Assembly: GCA_021797385.1 (NCBI GenBank)
Contig: JAJZZW010000018.1
Location: 1 to 19,526 of the forward strand
Source of the DNA: Thermoplasmata archaeon
Lineage (GTDB): Archaea > Thermoplasmatota > Thermoplasmata > Thermoplasmatales > Thermoplasmataceae
Length of the DNA stretch: 19,526 bases
Direction of reading: 5' to 3'
The notes under the pieces were generated by a model that saw only the letters and a program-made list of their open reading frames with translations, ran no database searches and was not told where the DNA came from. Made by a program: the position numbers and the translations under genes. Shown here in pieces: positions 1 through 7,824 of this stretch (within the stretch, counting starts at the first letter, position 1; the number at the start of each line of letters is the position of its first letter).

Positions 1-134
1 ATGTGGCTATAAAACATAAACAATCTCCTGTTTCTAATTTTAAAAATACAAAGTCCTACGCCCTTGTGCTGGGTTGAAATCATCGTGATTATATATTTAT
101 TCATGATACGCCATAATAATTAAGTTTATATATT

Positions 135-149
135 TTAGTATTATACTAA
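135..149. promoter_or_regulatory. 15-bp palindromic operator candidate of the DtxR-like gene
   Basis: TTAGTAT-T-ATACTAA is a perfect 7-1-7 inverted repeat. It ends 4 bases before the start codon of the regulator and lies immediately downstream of the TATA-like element TTTATATATTTT (124-136). A protein bound here would cover the predicted transcription start, the usual arrangement for archaeal autorepression. The palindrome is read directly; its use as an operator is inferred. Confidence 0.5.
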
Positions 150-153
150 TTAT

Positions 154-552
154 ATGGAATATAATATTACCAGGAAGGAGCGAGACTGCATCGTAGCGCT
201 GTATGAAAATTCCGGTTTTCCATTAAGGTTATTCAATATTGCAGATATTTTAAAAATCAAAGCCCCTACGGCATATGAACTTGTAAAGAGATTGGAATCC
301 AAAAACATAATAAATAAAACCAACGGGATAATAAGTTTGACCACCTATGGCATTTCAATATATGATGAAATTATCATGGCCCACAGGACATTAGAATTAA
401 TCCTTACAAAAAGTGGTGTTAACTCTGATACAGCCTGTGAACAGATAGAAAGAATAGACTATCTTATGGATGATGTTTCAGTACAAAAATTATTTAAAAG
501 TCTCGGTCAACCACAGACATGTCCACATGGCAAGCCCATAAAGGTAAATTAA
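154..552 (+). CDS. DtxR/MntR-family metal-dependent transcriptional regulator
   Basis: This 132-aa protein has an N-terminal winged helix (about residues 5-66) followed by the DtxR/MntR dimerisation and metal-binding region, and ends in the family's CPHGKPI element (123-129). Aligning by eye to Bacillus MntR, H77, E96 and E99 match metal ligands H77, E99 and E102, but the next ligand, His in MntR, is R100 here, and the N-terminal D8/E11 pair is K8/D11. The metal site is therefore altered or uses C95. Such proteins repress iron or manganese uptake genes when metal is bound. The gene appears leaderless, with a TATA-like box at 124-136, and a perfect 15-bp palindrome lies between box and start, which suggests autoregulation. 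Its stop overlaps the convergent downstream gene by 4 bases. The family is clear; the metal is not. Confidence 0.85.
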   Translation: MEYNITRKERDCIVALYENSGFPLRLFNIADILKIKAPTAYELVKRLESKNIINKTNGIISLTTYGISIYDEIIMAHRTLELILTKSGVNSDTACEQIERIDYLMDDVSVQKLFKSLGQPQTCPHGKPIKVN

Positions 553-1121
553 TCCTTAAGAATTGCTTTCATTTTTTGTGATAAAAGCAGCGACCCGATT
601 GATAATACTTTCCCCTGCTCTGCTTCAATGACAGACATAGACGCATGCCTTATATCTATTCCAAAACTTTCTTCTTCCTCAAGACCGAGATAGTGTGCAA
701 TTGCGCATTTAATTGGAAAAGAATGACTTATAATAATATATCTCCCATTGAATGAATTCAAGAGACCAACCATCCTCTCCTCCTGTGATTTAAATGATTC
801 CATTCCAAGCTCATCACGGGATTTATCAGGTATGTCTACAATCCTTTTTCCGTTATATTCTCCGAAATCAGATTCAATTGCCCTTTCATCCGTTTTTATT
901 TCCAGATTCAGATATTGATTTATTATATTCGCAGTTTCTACGGCTCTCAAGACCGGGCTGGATATGATCCCATCGAATTTAAGTCCCTCCAGCTGCTCAC
1001 CTGTGAATCTCGCCTGTTCGATACCCTCCTCTGTGAGTCTATACCTATTGAGCTCCCGGGAAAGTATTCCATTTCTATTTGTATAACTCTCTCCGTGCCT
1101 GATAAGTACGACATATTTCAT
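549..1121 (-). CDS. histidine phosphatase family protein, probable cofactor-dependent phosphoglycerate mutase
   Basis: From the ATG at 1121 this is 190 aa, starting MKYVVLIRHGES. It has the histidine phosphatase signature: R8-H9-G10-E11 with phospho-accepting H9, R59 in SSPVLRAVETA, acid residues around E84-E88 (ESDFGEYNG) and second histidine H133 in ISHS. Members include 2,3-bisphosphoglycerate-dependent phosphoglycerate mutase, and active dPGM has been reported from Thermoplasma acidophilum; phosphatases such as alpha-ribazole phosphatase are the alternative. An in-frame TTG at 1127 is possible, but the TATA-like box on this strand (1143-1150) lies 26 nt from the ATG, so I chose the ATG. 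The gene is divergent from the YyaL-family gene, and its stop codon shares bases with the DtxR-like gene. The exact substrate is uncertain because an archaeal cofactor-independent PGM is also encoded in this window. Confidence 0.85.
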   Translation of the reverse strand: MKYVVLIRHGESYTNRNGILSRELNRYRLTEEGIEQARFTGEQLEGLKFDGIISSPVLRAVETANIINQYLNLEIKTDERAIESDFGEYNGKRIVDIPDKSRDELGMESFKSQEERMVGLLNSFNGRYIIISHSFPIKCAIAHYLGLEEEESFGIDIRHASMSVIEAEQGKVLSIGSLLLSQKMKAILKD

Positions 1122-1142
1122 AATCAATATATTATTCGGTGG

Positions 1143-1197
1143 TTTATAATTTTATTGAATTTAAGGCGGTGTATTACAATATATTTCTATATAAAAA
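1143..1197. promoter_or_regulatory. divergent TATA-box promoter pair
   Basis: On the minus strand TTATAAA (1143-1150) is centred about 26 nt before the ATG at 1121. On the plus strand TCTATATAAAA (1186-1196) is centred about 22 nt before the ATG at 1212. No Shine-Dalgarno motif precedes either start, so both genes look leaderless. Confidence 0.5.
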
Positions 1198-1211
1198 TAA
1201 CATAACATACC

Positions 1212-3128
1212 ATGAATAAACTCGCAGGCGAAAACAGTCCATATCTAATAGAGCATTCAGGCAATCCCGTGAACTGGTACCCTTGGGGCGATGAGGCTTT
1301 CAACCTGGCAAAGGAGCAGGATAAGCCTGTATTTCTAAGTATAGGATATTCCAGTTGCCATTGGTGCCATGTAATGGAGCAGGAGAGTTTTACTGATAAA
1401 GAAGTAGCCGAAAAGATGAATAATACATTTATAAATATAAAGGTTGATCGGGAAGAAAGGCCTGATATAGACAATCTTTACATGACATTCAGCCAGATTA
1501 TGACCGGTACTGGCGGATGGCCACTCAATCTTATATTGACACCGGACAGGAAACCTGTATTTGCATTTACCTATATACCCAAAATTTCCAGGAATAATAT
1601 GATAGGCATCATGGAGCTATGTGATAACATTTCATACCTATGGAAAAATAAACGAGATGAACTTGAAAAGAATGGTGATGAGGTCATATCCAGATTAAAA
1701 AACATGGAAGGCCAGAAAATCGACATGCCGAGGCCAGACTACAGCAAATATATAAATTCAGCATATAACGCTCTTAAAAAGAATTATGATAAGGACTACG
1801 GAGGATTTGGCAGTGCACCAAAGTTCCCCTCTTTCCAGCATCTTATTTTCCTGATGAATTATTATAAAAAAAATGGGGATGATGCAGCACTGGAAATGAC
1901 TGAAAATACACTTAAAAATATGTATCTAGGAGGAATGTATGATCATATCGGAGGAGGATTCCATAGATACTCCACAGATCCGTTCTTCAGGATTCCTCAT
2001 TTTGAAAAGATGACATACGATCAGGCAATGGCGATTATTGCATATTCCTATGCATATGACATTACAGGGAAAGAGTTCTACAAGGATACTGCATATGAAA
2101 TATACAAATTTTTGAAGGAAGAGATGTTTTCCAGGGGATTTTATACCGCAATAGATGCAGATTCTGAAAATCAGGAAGGAAAATTTTATACATGGACTTA
2201 TGCAGAGCTGAAAAATTCTGCAGGAAAAGATTTCCTTTATGATTTCAATATACTTCCAGAGGGAAATTTTTATGATAACAATTCCCGGCAGTCTGGCAGG
2301 AATATACTGTTTATGAACAGGGATATTGCAGGGAATCCCACCAGGTTGCACAGAGAAGAACTGGAAAAACTCAAAAAAGTTCGTGGTACAAGGGTAAAGC
2401 CTGCTGTTGACGATAAAATACTTGTCGACATCAATGGGCTCGTCATAAAATCACTGTCACTTGCATCAATGATTTTCCATGATAAGAGCATGCTCAAAAC
2501 TGCAGAGAGCGCAGCGGATTTCATCATGAATGACATGTACCGAGACGGCAAACTTTTGCATTCTTACAGAAATGGATCTGCCAAAATAGAGGGCATGTTC
2601 GATGATTATTCTTATATGGTATCCGGCCTCCTGTCACTCTATGAGGCATCACAGAATGATATATATCTGGACTATGCAAGAGATCTGCATAACATACTAG
2701 TAAAGACTTTTTATGATGATATCAATGGAGGATTTTATTCAACCGGGGGTGATCTGCTAGTCAGATTAAAAGAAACCTATGACAATGCCATACCCTCTGG
2801 ATTTTCCTTTGAGATCGGGAACCTTATAATATTCAATTATCTGGATAGCAAGTTCCAGGATGTTCTGGATAAATCCATAAATTCAATAATGCCGGATATG
2901 GAAAGACAGCCCATGTTTTTTTCTTTTACGATTTCATATCTGTTCAATTTGATTGAATTTTACAAAGTTGAAACAGCGTCGGAAGATGTCCTCAACTATC
3001 TGGGAAGCCATTATCCATACAACTACTACTTCCTGAAATTTGACAGTAATGTTATATCCATATGTGATACAAATAAATGTTTTATCGTGAGGGGGCTCCA
3101 GGATTTGAAACGGCTGATCAACTGGTAA
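1212..3128 (+). CDS. YyaL/SSP411-family thioredoxin-like protein (DUF255)
   Basis: The 638-aa product opens with the conserved N-terminal block of this family, [19 protein letters not shown] (residues 8-26). A thioredoxin-fold domain follows, with the CHWCHVM motif (C49, C52) and a cis-Pro-type region GGWPLN. The larger C-terminal part (about 180-600) resembles the alpha/alpha-toroid six-hairpin fold of N-acylglucosamine 2-epimerase-like enzymes, with [10 protein letters not shown] and [10 protein letters not shown]. Bacterial and archaeal members are usually 600-700 aa, so this copy is full length. No biochemical function is established; the mammalian homologue is spermatogenesis-associated protein 20. 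No signal peptide is seen, so it is probably cytoplasmic. A TATA-like box about 22 nt upstream supports the ATG at 1212. Confidence 0.88.
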   Translation: MNKLAGENSPYLIEHSGNPVNWYPWGDEAFNLAKEQDKPVFLSIGYSSCHWCHVMEQESFTDKEVAEKMNNTFINIKVDREERPDIDNLYMTFSQIMTGTGGWPLNLILTPDRKPVFAFTYIPKISRNNMIGIMELCDNISYLWKNKRDELEKNGDEVISRLKNMEGQKIDMPRPDYSKYINSAYNALKKNYDKDYGGFGSAPKFPSFQHLIFLMNYYKKNGDDAALEMTENTLKNMYLGGMYDHIGGGFHRYSTDPFFRIPHFEKMTYDQAMAIIAYSYAYDITGKEFYKDTAYEIYKFLKEEMFSRGFYTAIDADSENQEGKFYTWTYAELKNSAGKDFLYDFNILPEGNFYDNNSRQSGRNILFMNRDIAGNPTRLHREELEKLKKVRGTRVKPAVDDKILVDINGLVIKSLSLASMIFHDKSMLKTAESAADFIMNDMYRDGKLLHSYRNGSAKIEGMFDDYSYMVSGLLSLYEASQNDIYLDYARDLHNILVKTFYDDINGGFYSTGGDLLVRLKETYDNAIPSGFSFEIGNLIIFNYLDSKFQDVLDKSINSIMPDMERQPMFFSFTISYLFNLIEFYKVETASEDVLNYLGSHYPYNYYFLKFDSNVISICDTNKCFIVRGLQDLKRLINW

Positions 3129-3167
3129 CCATCTTCCCTGATAAAGTATGTGTTTTCGCCTTAATAA

Positions 3168-3177
3168 GGTTAAATAG
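3168..3177 (+). promoter_or_regulatory. TATA-like box of the NMD3-like gene
   Basis: GGTTAAATAG is centred about 26 nt before the ATG at 3199 but only about 14 nt before the in-frame ATG at 3187. The spacing used by neighbouring leaderless genes therefore favours 3199 as the start codon. Confidence 0.4.
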
Positions 3178-3198
3178 CCTTTTGTAATGATTACAGTC

Positions 3199-4191
3199 AT
3201 GAAGTGCATTATTTGTGGGAAAAACGAGGCTTATAAATCAGGCCTCTGCCGGAGTTGTCTGGCAGATAAAATTCAACTTAAATCAGAAAATATGGATCTA
3301 ACAGTGTGCCCGAAGTGCGGGGCAGTTCGTTTGGGGAAATCCTGGCATTATGATAATGGTGATCGTTATATAGTTAGAAGTGCAGAATCACATATTATAA
3401 TGGATAAAAATGATAAAATTTCACGTGTTGAAAGCTATAATATCGGTGAAAATGAAGTAACCCTCGATTTAATAATAGAAGATAAGAATCTGGGAGAAAT
3501 TGAAAAGGAGATCTCTGTACCGCTGAAGGTTTCCAAGGAAAGTTGCCCTGTCTGTAACAAGGTAACCGGATCTTATTACGAATCTGTTATACAGTTAAGA
3601 ACATACACCACACAGTACGGAAAAATTCTGGAAGACGCCCGGGATACTATAGTTAAATTCATGAAAGGGCTCAACAGGAATGATCCAAACTCGTTTATAT
3701 CCCGGATAGACACGTTAAAAGAGGGCCTGGATATTTACCTGGGAAAAAAGGAGGATGCAGTAAAAATAGACAAATTAATGGAGCTTGATTATTTTTGCAA
3801 TATGAAAATCACAAAGTCGCTGGCGGGAAGAAAAGACAGTAAAGACCTTTTCAGATACACTCATCTAGTCAGGATACTGGATTTGGTGCCCGGATCGGTT
3901 ATTTATGGCGGATCATATTATTTGGTGAAAAGCATCAGATCAAATACCATGGAAGTTATAGACACAGGAAAAGGCAATACTATAACAATTAGCTCCAAGG
4001 AGTTTTTCAGGGGATCATTCAGGGTAATTGTTAAGGATCCGGACAGGGAAAAATTCATTGTCCTGGCCAGTCATGATGGTGAATCACAACTTATGAATTC
4101 CAGAACATTTGAACTTATTACCTATAAAAAAGAATTCGCCGGTAAGGAAATAGACCTTTACAGATATGATAATAAATTCTATACACTATGA
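3199..4191 (+). CDS. NMD3-family protein (archaeal homologue of the 60S export adaptor)
   Basis: From the ATG at 3199 this is 330 aa. The N-terminal part is a cysteine-rich zinc-binding region: C3/C6 (CIIC), C17/C20 (CRSC), C37/C40 (CPKC) and a later pair C116/C119 (CPVC). The spacing and the phrase VCPKCGAVRLGKSW match the archaeal/eukaryotic NMD3 family. In eukaryotes NMD3 binds the large ribosomal subunit and carries a C-terminal export signal; archaeal versions lack the shuttling tail and probably act in large-subunit maturation or quality control. A longer start at 3187 adds four residues. The gene stands alone between YyaL and arginine deiminase, each gene with its own TATA-like element. 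The family call is firm; the cellular role is inferred. Confidence 0.85.
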   Translation: MKCIICGKNEAYKSGLCRSCLADKIQLKSENMDLTVCPKCGAVRLGKSWHYDNGDRYIVRSAESHIIMDKNDKISRVESYNIGENEVTLDLIIEDKNLGEIEKEISVPLKVSKESCPVCNKVTGSYYESVIQLRTYTTQYGKILEDARDTIVKFMKGLNRNDPNSFISRIDTLKEGLDIYLGKKEDAVKIDKLMELDYFCNMKITKSLAGRKDSKDLFRYTHLVRILDLVPGSVIYGGSYYLVKSIRSNTMEVIDTGKGNTITISSKEFFRGSFRVIVKDPDREKFIVLASHDGESQLMNSRTFELITYKKEFAGKEIDLYRYDNKFYTL

Positions 4192-4223
4192 AAAGCATTT
4201 TAAATCCTTTGTAATGGACGTGC

Positions 4224-5471
4224 ATGGAAATTAAATCAGAATGGGGCAGATTGAAAAGGGTTATAATGCACCGGCCAGGAACCGAAATAACCTATGCTAT
4301 GCTGGCCCCTAAACCATTCCTGTTTGAAAGGCCATTCAATTACTCCATAGCAGACCGGGAGCATAAAAATCTTCAGGCTGTTCTGGAAGAAAATGGGGTG
4401 CATGTGGATATACTGGAAGATTTAATTGTCAATACCGCAGATAAAAATTCCTCTTTCAGGAAAAAACTGGAGGATAAAATACTATCCCTTGTAAATTTCT
4501 ATGGAACAAGTGAATCAATGGAAAATGCCAGACGGGACCTGGAAAAGAATATAGAATATATAGATTCTCTTTCATTATTTCAGGCTCTGATCATGGAACC
4601 CTCCATAGATTTAAAGGAATACGTTACAGGCATACAGTATCCTAGAGTGTATTCAAACCTGCCACTTGCAAACCTTTACTTCATGAGGGATCAGCAGGCA
4701 GTATCATCCGGTGTTCTGATCGGAAATATGAAGATGCAGCAGAGAAGGAGAGAAACTGATATAACATCCTTTGTTTTCAAAGAAATTCTCGGTGCAAAAC
4801 TAAAGAGAATAGAAAACGGTTTTTTTGAGGGAGGGGATTTCATACCTGCAGGAAACTTTTGCCTCATAGGCACCGGTAACAGGACAAATGAAAGTGGCGC
4901 AATCGAGGCAATGAACTCAGGGATATTCGATTTTGATCGTATAGTGATCATTTCAAATCCATTGTACGGCTTCATGGATGGCCACGACCTCATGGTAAAT
5001 ATGCATCTTGACACTTATTTCAATATTCCAGCAGCCGGGACAGTTATCACCTCAGTGGAGCTTGCAAAATCAGCACAGGCAACAGTATATGTTAAAAACA
5101 CGGATGGCAAATATTCCGGAGATTCAAGGACAACCCTCTATGAATTTATGAAAGGCGAAGGCTATAATTTCATTGACCTAGGCATAAGTGAACAGCTTTC
5201 TTATTCCTCCAACTTTCTTACGGTATCGGATGGTAAAATAATTGCAATAGATTCCGCCAGGGTAATAGAAAAACTCCTGGCTGAAAATGTATTCGATGAT
5301 ATCACAAGGGAACACATAGTTACTGATATGCGTTTGAGAAAAGGCAAAATGTTTCCGGACCGGAAAGAAGTATATAATAGCGGAATAGACGTAATAAAAA
5401 TAGATTTGAGTGAAATAACGGGTGGATATGGCGGAGCACATTGCATGACATCGGCAGTGGATCGGGCATGA
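4224..5471 (+). CDS. arcA: arginine deiminase
   Basis: The 415-aa length fits arginine deiminases (about 400-420). The N-terminus (SEWGRLKRVIMHRPG) is typical. The pentein catalytic set can be placed in order: D156 in YFMRD, E202 in FEGGD, H261 in MHLDTYF and nucleophile C407 near the C-terminus in GGYGGAHCMTS. The enzyme hydrolyses arginine to citrulline and ammonia, the first step of the arginine deiminase pathway and an acid-defence reaction in many microbes. No ornithine carbamoyltransferase or carbamate kinase gene lies in the window. The residue before the nucleophile is His, where most ADIs I know have Arg (RCM); this recalls the HC of agmatine deiminases, although the rest reads as ADI. 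A TATA-like TTTTAAAT (about 4198-4205) lies some 22 nt upstream of the ATG. Confidence 0.88.
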   Translation: MEIKSEWGRLKRVIMHRPGTEITYAMLAPKPFLFERPFNYSIADREHKNLQAVLEENGVHVDILEDLIVNTADKNSSFRKKLEDKILSLVNFYGTSESMENARRDLEKNIEYIDSLSLFQALIMEPSIDLKEYVTGIQYPRVYSNLPLANLYFMRDQQAVSSGVLIGNMKMQQRRRETDITSFVFKEILGAKLKRIENGFFEGGDFIPAGNFCLIGTGNRTNESGAIEAMNSGIFDFDRIVIISNPLYGFMDGHDLMVNMHLDTYFNIPAAGTVITSVELAKSAQATVYVKNTDGKYSGDSRTTLYEFMKGEGYNFIDLGISEQLSYSSNFLTVSDGKIIAIDSARVIEKLLAENVFDDITREHIVTDMRLRKGKMFPDRKEVYNSGIDVIKIDLSEITGGYGGAHCMTSAVDRA

Positions 5472-5566
5472 TAATAGCGCATCTATTAATATAATATAAC
5501 AGGAATAATTGAATTCATATAATGACGACATTTAAATTATGTTATATTAATTAAATTCCATTTTAC

Positions 5567-5634
5567 TCGGCGCAGGACTAAGAGTACATGCCGCCAGCGC
5601 CTGCAGATGCAAGCTGGCAGGTCAAACCGAAACA
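5567..5634 (+). ncRNA. candidate small structured RNA upstream of S3Ae
   Basis: This roughly 68-nt island is markedly GC-rich between very AT-rich flanks, the usual mark of a structured RNA in an AT-rich archaeon. A TATA-like tract (about 5531-5556) ends just before it and predicts a start near 5570. Possible helices are TCGG/CCGA (5567-5570 with 5627-5630), GCCAGC/GCTGGC (5593-5598 with 5613-5618) and, mutually exclusive with the latter, GCAGG/CCTGC (5572-5576 with 5600-5604). An ACA (5632-5634) follows the outer helix, so an H/ACA guide RNA is possible, but I could not place a K-turn or a convincing guide pocket. It could instead be part of an S3Ae leader. Confidence 0.33.
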
Positions 5635-5694
5635 ATAACCTTATAAATTTATAAGCAATAATGTATTTCACTAATAAGTTAAGCTCAATTAATA

Positions 5695-5700
5695 AGAGGG
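5695..5700 (+). promoter_or_regulatory. Shine-Dalgarno of the S3Ae gene
   Basis: AGAGGG lies 5 nt before the ATG at 5706, and a strong TATA-like stretch TTATAAATTTATAAG lies at about 5640-5654. Unlike most genes here, S3Ae seems to have a leader of about 35 nt and SD-guided initiation. This favours 5706 over the earlier in-frame ATG at 5661. Confidence 0.5.
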
Positions 5701-5705
5701 ATTTA

Positions 5706-6335
5706 ATGGCAGATAGAAGAAGATCAACTACAAAGGATAAGTGGAAGGAGAAGTCATGGTACACAATTGTGTCACCATCCTATTTCGGGGAAAAGGAAAT
5801 CGGTCTGAGTCCAAGTTCAGATCCAAAATATATGATAGGTAGAACCATCGCAGTACCTGTTTCTACATTTACCGGGAACTTCAAAAAGGCAAGTTCCATG
5901 GTTTTATTCAAGGTAGATAACTGTGAAGGAAAACGCTGCACAACAAAATTCATCGGGCATGAAGTAAGTGATGATACAATAAGAAGGATGGTAAGAAGAA
6001 GAAGGGAAAGGATGGACATTGTTACTGATGTGAAGACCAAGGATTTCTTTAATGTAGCAGTTAAACTTGTTCTCGTGGCCGATCAGAAACTTACCGGCAC
6101 AAAAAGATCTGAAATAAGATCTGCTGTTGTTGATTATATTATCACCAGGGCAGCGGAAATGGATATGGGAACATTTGCAAATTATATAATAGGTGACGAC
6201 GTATACGGAGACCTTGTAAATTCCTTAAAGGAAGTTTACCCTATCAGAAAGATAGAGATAAGGAAAACTGAAATTGGAAATCGCGAGGTACCTGAAACGA
6301 ACAACCAGGAACCTGTAGAAGCTGTTCCAAACTAA
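5706..6335 (+). CDS. rps3ae: 30S ribosomal protein S3Ae (eS1)
   Basis: The 209-aa product starting MADRRRSTTKDKWKEKSWY matches the archaeal/eukaryotic S3Ae (eS1) family in length and sequence. Recognisable blocks are KWKEKSWYTIVSP near the N-terminus, the GRTIAVPVSTFTGNF region, the basic RRMVRRRRERMD stretch and the PIRKIEIRKTEI C-terminal element. It binds the 30S platform near the mRNA exit site. The start was chosen from the SD at 5695-5700 and because 15 extra residues from an upstream ATG (5661) do not look like family sequence. tRNA-Met begins 10 nt after the stop, so a joint transcript is likely. Confidence 0.95.
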   Translation: MADRRRSTTKDKWKEKSWYTIVSPSYFGEKEIGLSPSSDPKYMIGRTIAVPVSTFTGNFKKASSMVLFKVDNCEGKRCTTKFIGHEVSDDTIRRMVRRRRERMDIVTDVKTKDFFNVAVKLVLVADQKLTGTKRSEIRSAVVDYIITRAAEMDMGTFANYIIGDDVYGDLVNSLKEVYPIRKIEIRKTEIGNREVPETNNQEPVEAVPN

Positions 6336-6345
6336 TATTTTATAT

Positions 6346-6434
6346 GCCGGGGTGGCTCAGTTGGTAGAGCGTCGGACTCATAAGCCAACAGCTGAGATAT
6401 CCGAAGGCCTCGGGTTCAATCCCCGACCCCGGCA
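6346..6434 (+). tRNA. tRNA-Met(CAT), elongator type, with a 16-nt intron
   Basis: The cloverleaf is complete: acceptor GCCGGGG/CCCCGGC, D stem GCTC/GAGC, anticodon stem TCGGA/TCCGA, T stem TCGGG/CCCGA and discriminator A at 6434. The expanded anticodon loop (6377-6399) is 23 nt, that is 7 plus a 16-nt intron after position 37, giving mature loop CTCATAA with anticodon CAT. G1-C72 and the lack of three G-C pairs in the anticodon stem argue against the initiator tRNA. A tRNA-Ile2 with modified CAT is possible, but the sequence resembles archaeal elongator Met. CCA is not encoded. The 5' end is 10 nt after the S3Ae stop. Confidence 0.95.
6383..6398 (+). other. tRNA-Met intron with a bulge-helix-bulge splice site
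   Basis: A 4-bp helix CTCA (6377-6380)/TGAG (6393-6396) is flanked by two 3-nt bulges, TAA (6381-6383) and ATA (6397-6399). This is the canonical substrate of the archaeal splicing endonuclease. Cutting between the second and third bulge bases releases exactly 6383-6398. The intron itself can form only a 2-bp GC/GC helix with a 5-nt loop. Confidence 0.88.
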
Positions 6435-6478
6435 TTATACTTAAATGTCAATTTTCGGATAGTGGCTGCTAAATCATA

Positions 6479-6500
6479 ATTTTATTTTAACCCTGTTTTT
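6479..6500 (+). terminator. T-rich terminator candidate after tRNA-Met
   Basis: Two T-rich runs (TTTTATTTT at 6480-6488 and TTTTT at 6496-6500) follow the tRNA in a gene-free gap. Archaeal RNA polymerase commonly stops at such tracts. There is no hairpin. Confidence 0.35.
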
Positions 6501-6548
6501 AGTATCTTTATATGTTGATTTATGAATAAAAATAACATTCAATAGTAT

Positions 6549-7091
6549 TTAAATATATACTACTATATATGCCATTAGGCTTATGATTGCCACCTGAAAC
6601 ACTAGCTGTATCGTGGCAACCCTTGAAATATTCATCAGATTGTTTGATACCATGCTTTTGTCCCAGTTTTCACCTGCAAGTTCCCTGGAAATCTTCAGAG
6701 ACATGGGCAGAACGAAAGCAAATGTAAGTAGAAGCAATAGTGCAGCTATGGAAAAAATGCCAATAAAGAGTGGATCCAATGAAATTATTTTTTCACGTAT
6801 GGCCAGGGCAATTCCAGACGAAACAGTAAATATTGATATTGCAGGTATAAAGTAAAGTGTCATGGGTATGAGCCTCTCGGCTATATTTGCCTTAATATTA
6901 ATGTCCAGACTATTGATCACTATGAAAAAAATTGCTCCAAGAAATACATCCACACCTGTCCACAATGCACCATATAGAACATGTACATAATCCAGGACAA
7001 GAATTCCCGGGATAATTATGCCGGCAGAGAATACTATAGCCAGGACTGCAACCGATATTAAACCTGTTCTGGAATGGTGGATATGGCTCAT
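6549..7091 (-). CDS. five-helix membrane protein, second of a paralogous pair
   Basis: The 180-aa product is very hydrophobic, with about five transmembrane segments (roughly 10-32, 36-58, 74-98, 107-130 and 155-178) and no enzyme domain I recognise. The second helix begins with H37-x3-G41-x2-W44-T45-G46-x-D48, a motif shared with the upstream gene. Both proteins also share the IP(T/M)xxFxPAIS segment in helix 3, an LPxxLxxxxE loop and a C-terminal QxAII-LMAY helix. The ATG overlaps the stop of the upstream paralogue by 4 nt (ATGA), implying translational coupling. The helix-embedded His and the general layout recall small membrane families such as CopD/DUF2269-like proteins, but I cannot assign one. 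The pair may form a heteromer. Confidence 0.75.
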   Translation of the reverse strand: MSHIHHSRTGLISVAVLAIVFSAGIIIPGILVLDYVHVLYGALWTGVDVFLGAIFFIVINSLDINIKANIAERLIPMTLYFIPAISIFTVSSGIALAIREKIISLDPLFIGIFSIAALLLLLTFAFVLPMSLKISRELAGENWDKSMVSNNLMNISRVATIQLVFQVAIISLMAYIVVYI

Positions 7092-7678
7092 AGCACAGAC
7101 ACCGTTGAAAAGTATGCCATCAGCGCTATTATAGCTATCTGCATAATAACCTGACTCAGAGATAACTTGAGGTTTAACATGGTAAGCCTTATAATTTTGT
7201 CCTTATTTTTAGCCCCATGCAGAATTTCATTATAAACTCTAAGCTCATTTGGTAGAAATATTCCTATTCCCTGGATCAGAAGTGCAAAGGCTATTACCAG
7301 TGCAGCAACAATATATGGAGATGAGAACGGGATGTGCATGGACATGGCGAGATAAATCCCGGCAGTTATGGTGACAGAGGAAATTGCTGGCATAAAGAAA
7401 AGCATTGTCGGTGTCAGTCTCATGGAAATGTTTGTTTTTTCAGCATTGTTCAGGCCTTTCATCACATATGAAAAGAATAAACCCATGACCAGATCCATTC
7501 CAGTCCACATAGATCCAGCAACAACATGGAAATATTCGAGGAAATAAAAATTATGCAACTCAAGTATTATAGCAAGTAGGATTGGGGGTATCAGAAGCAT
7601 GGGCAGTCCCCTTGACATGGAGCTCCTCATATCAAAACGGCTGTCAAAATAGACTGATGTAGAATTATCAGTTATCAC
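7088..7678 (-). CDS. five-helix membrane protein, first of a paralogous pair
   Basis: The 196-aa product carries a polar N-terminal tail of about 22 residues, then about five predicted membrane helices. H51-x3-G55-x2-W58-T59-G60-x-D62 starts the second helix, just as in the downstream paralogue. The start is a GTG at 7678; an AT-rich TATA-like stretch at about 7694-7711 on the minus strand lies some 24 nt upstream, consistent with a leaderless GTG. In-frame ATGs at 7630 and 7618 would shorten the tail. Its stop overlaps the next gene's start by 4 nt. Function is unknown; a conserved His and Asp inside or next to a helix suggest ion, metal or haem binding, which is inference. Confidence 0.75.
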   Translation of the reverse strand: MITDNSTSVYFDSRFDMRSSMSRGLPMLLIPPILLAIILELHNFYFLEYFHVVAGSMWTGMDLVMGLFFSYVMKGLNNAEKTNISMRLTPTMLFFMPAISSVTITAGIYLAMSMHIPFSSPYIVAALVIAFALLIQGIGIFLPNELRVYNEILHGAKNKDKIIRLTMLNLKLSLSQVIMQIAIIALMAYFSTVSVL

Positions 7679-7824
7679 ACTTTCAAAATATTATTAACTA
7701 TAAAAATATATTTATGCTAACAAAAATTTCTAACATTAAAAGCTGAAAACTTATGGGTTAACATTTTTGGGAAGCCAGCAATAACCTTTAAGGCAAACTT
7801 CTACTTCGCAAACAACTATTAATG

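Noticed and set aside
1..123. Possible 3' end of a gene or an RNA at the left edge
   Set aside because: No open frame, helix or family resemblance could be supported; it is AT-rich spacer as far as I can see.
5178..5531. Long minus-strand ORF antisense to arginine deiminase
   Set aside because: It is a shadow of the real coding frame, with no family resemblance and no promoter.
6497..6514. TTTTAGTATCT after tRNA-Met as a third riboflavin-type operator
   Set aside because: Only one half-site matches and no rib gene follows; it is better explained as part of a T-rich terminator.
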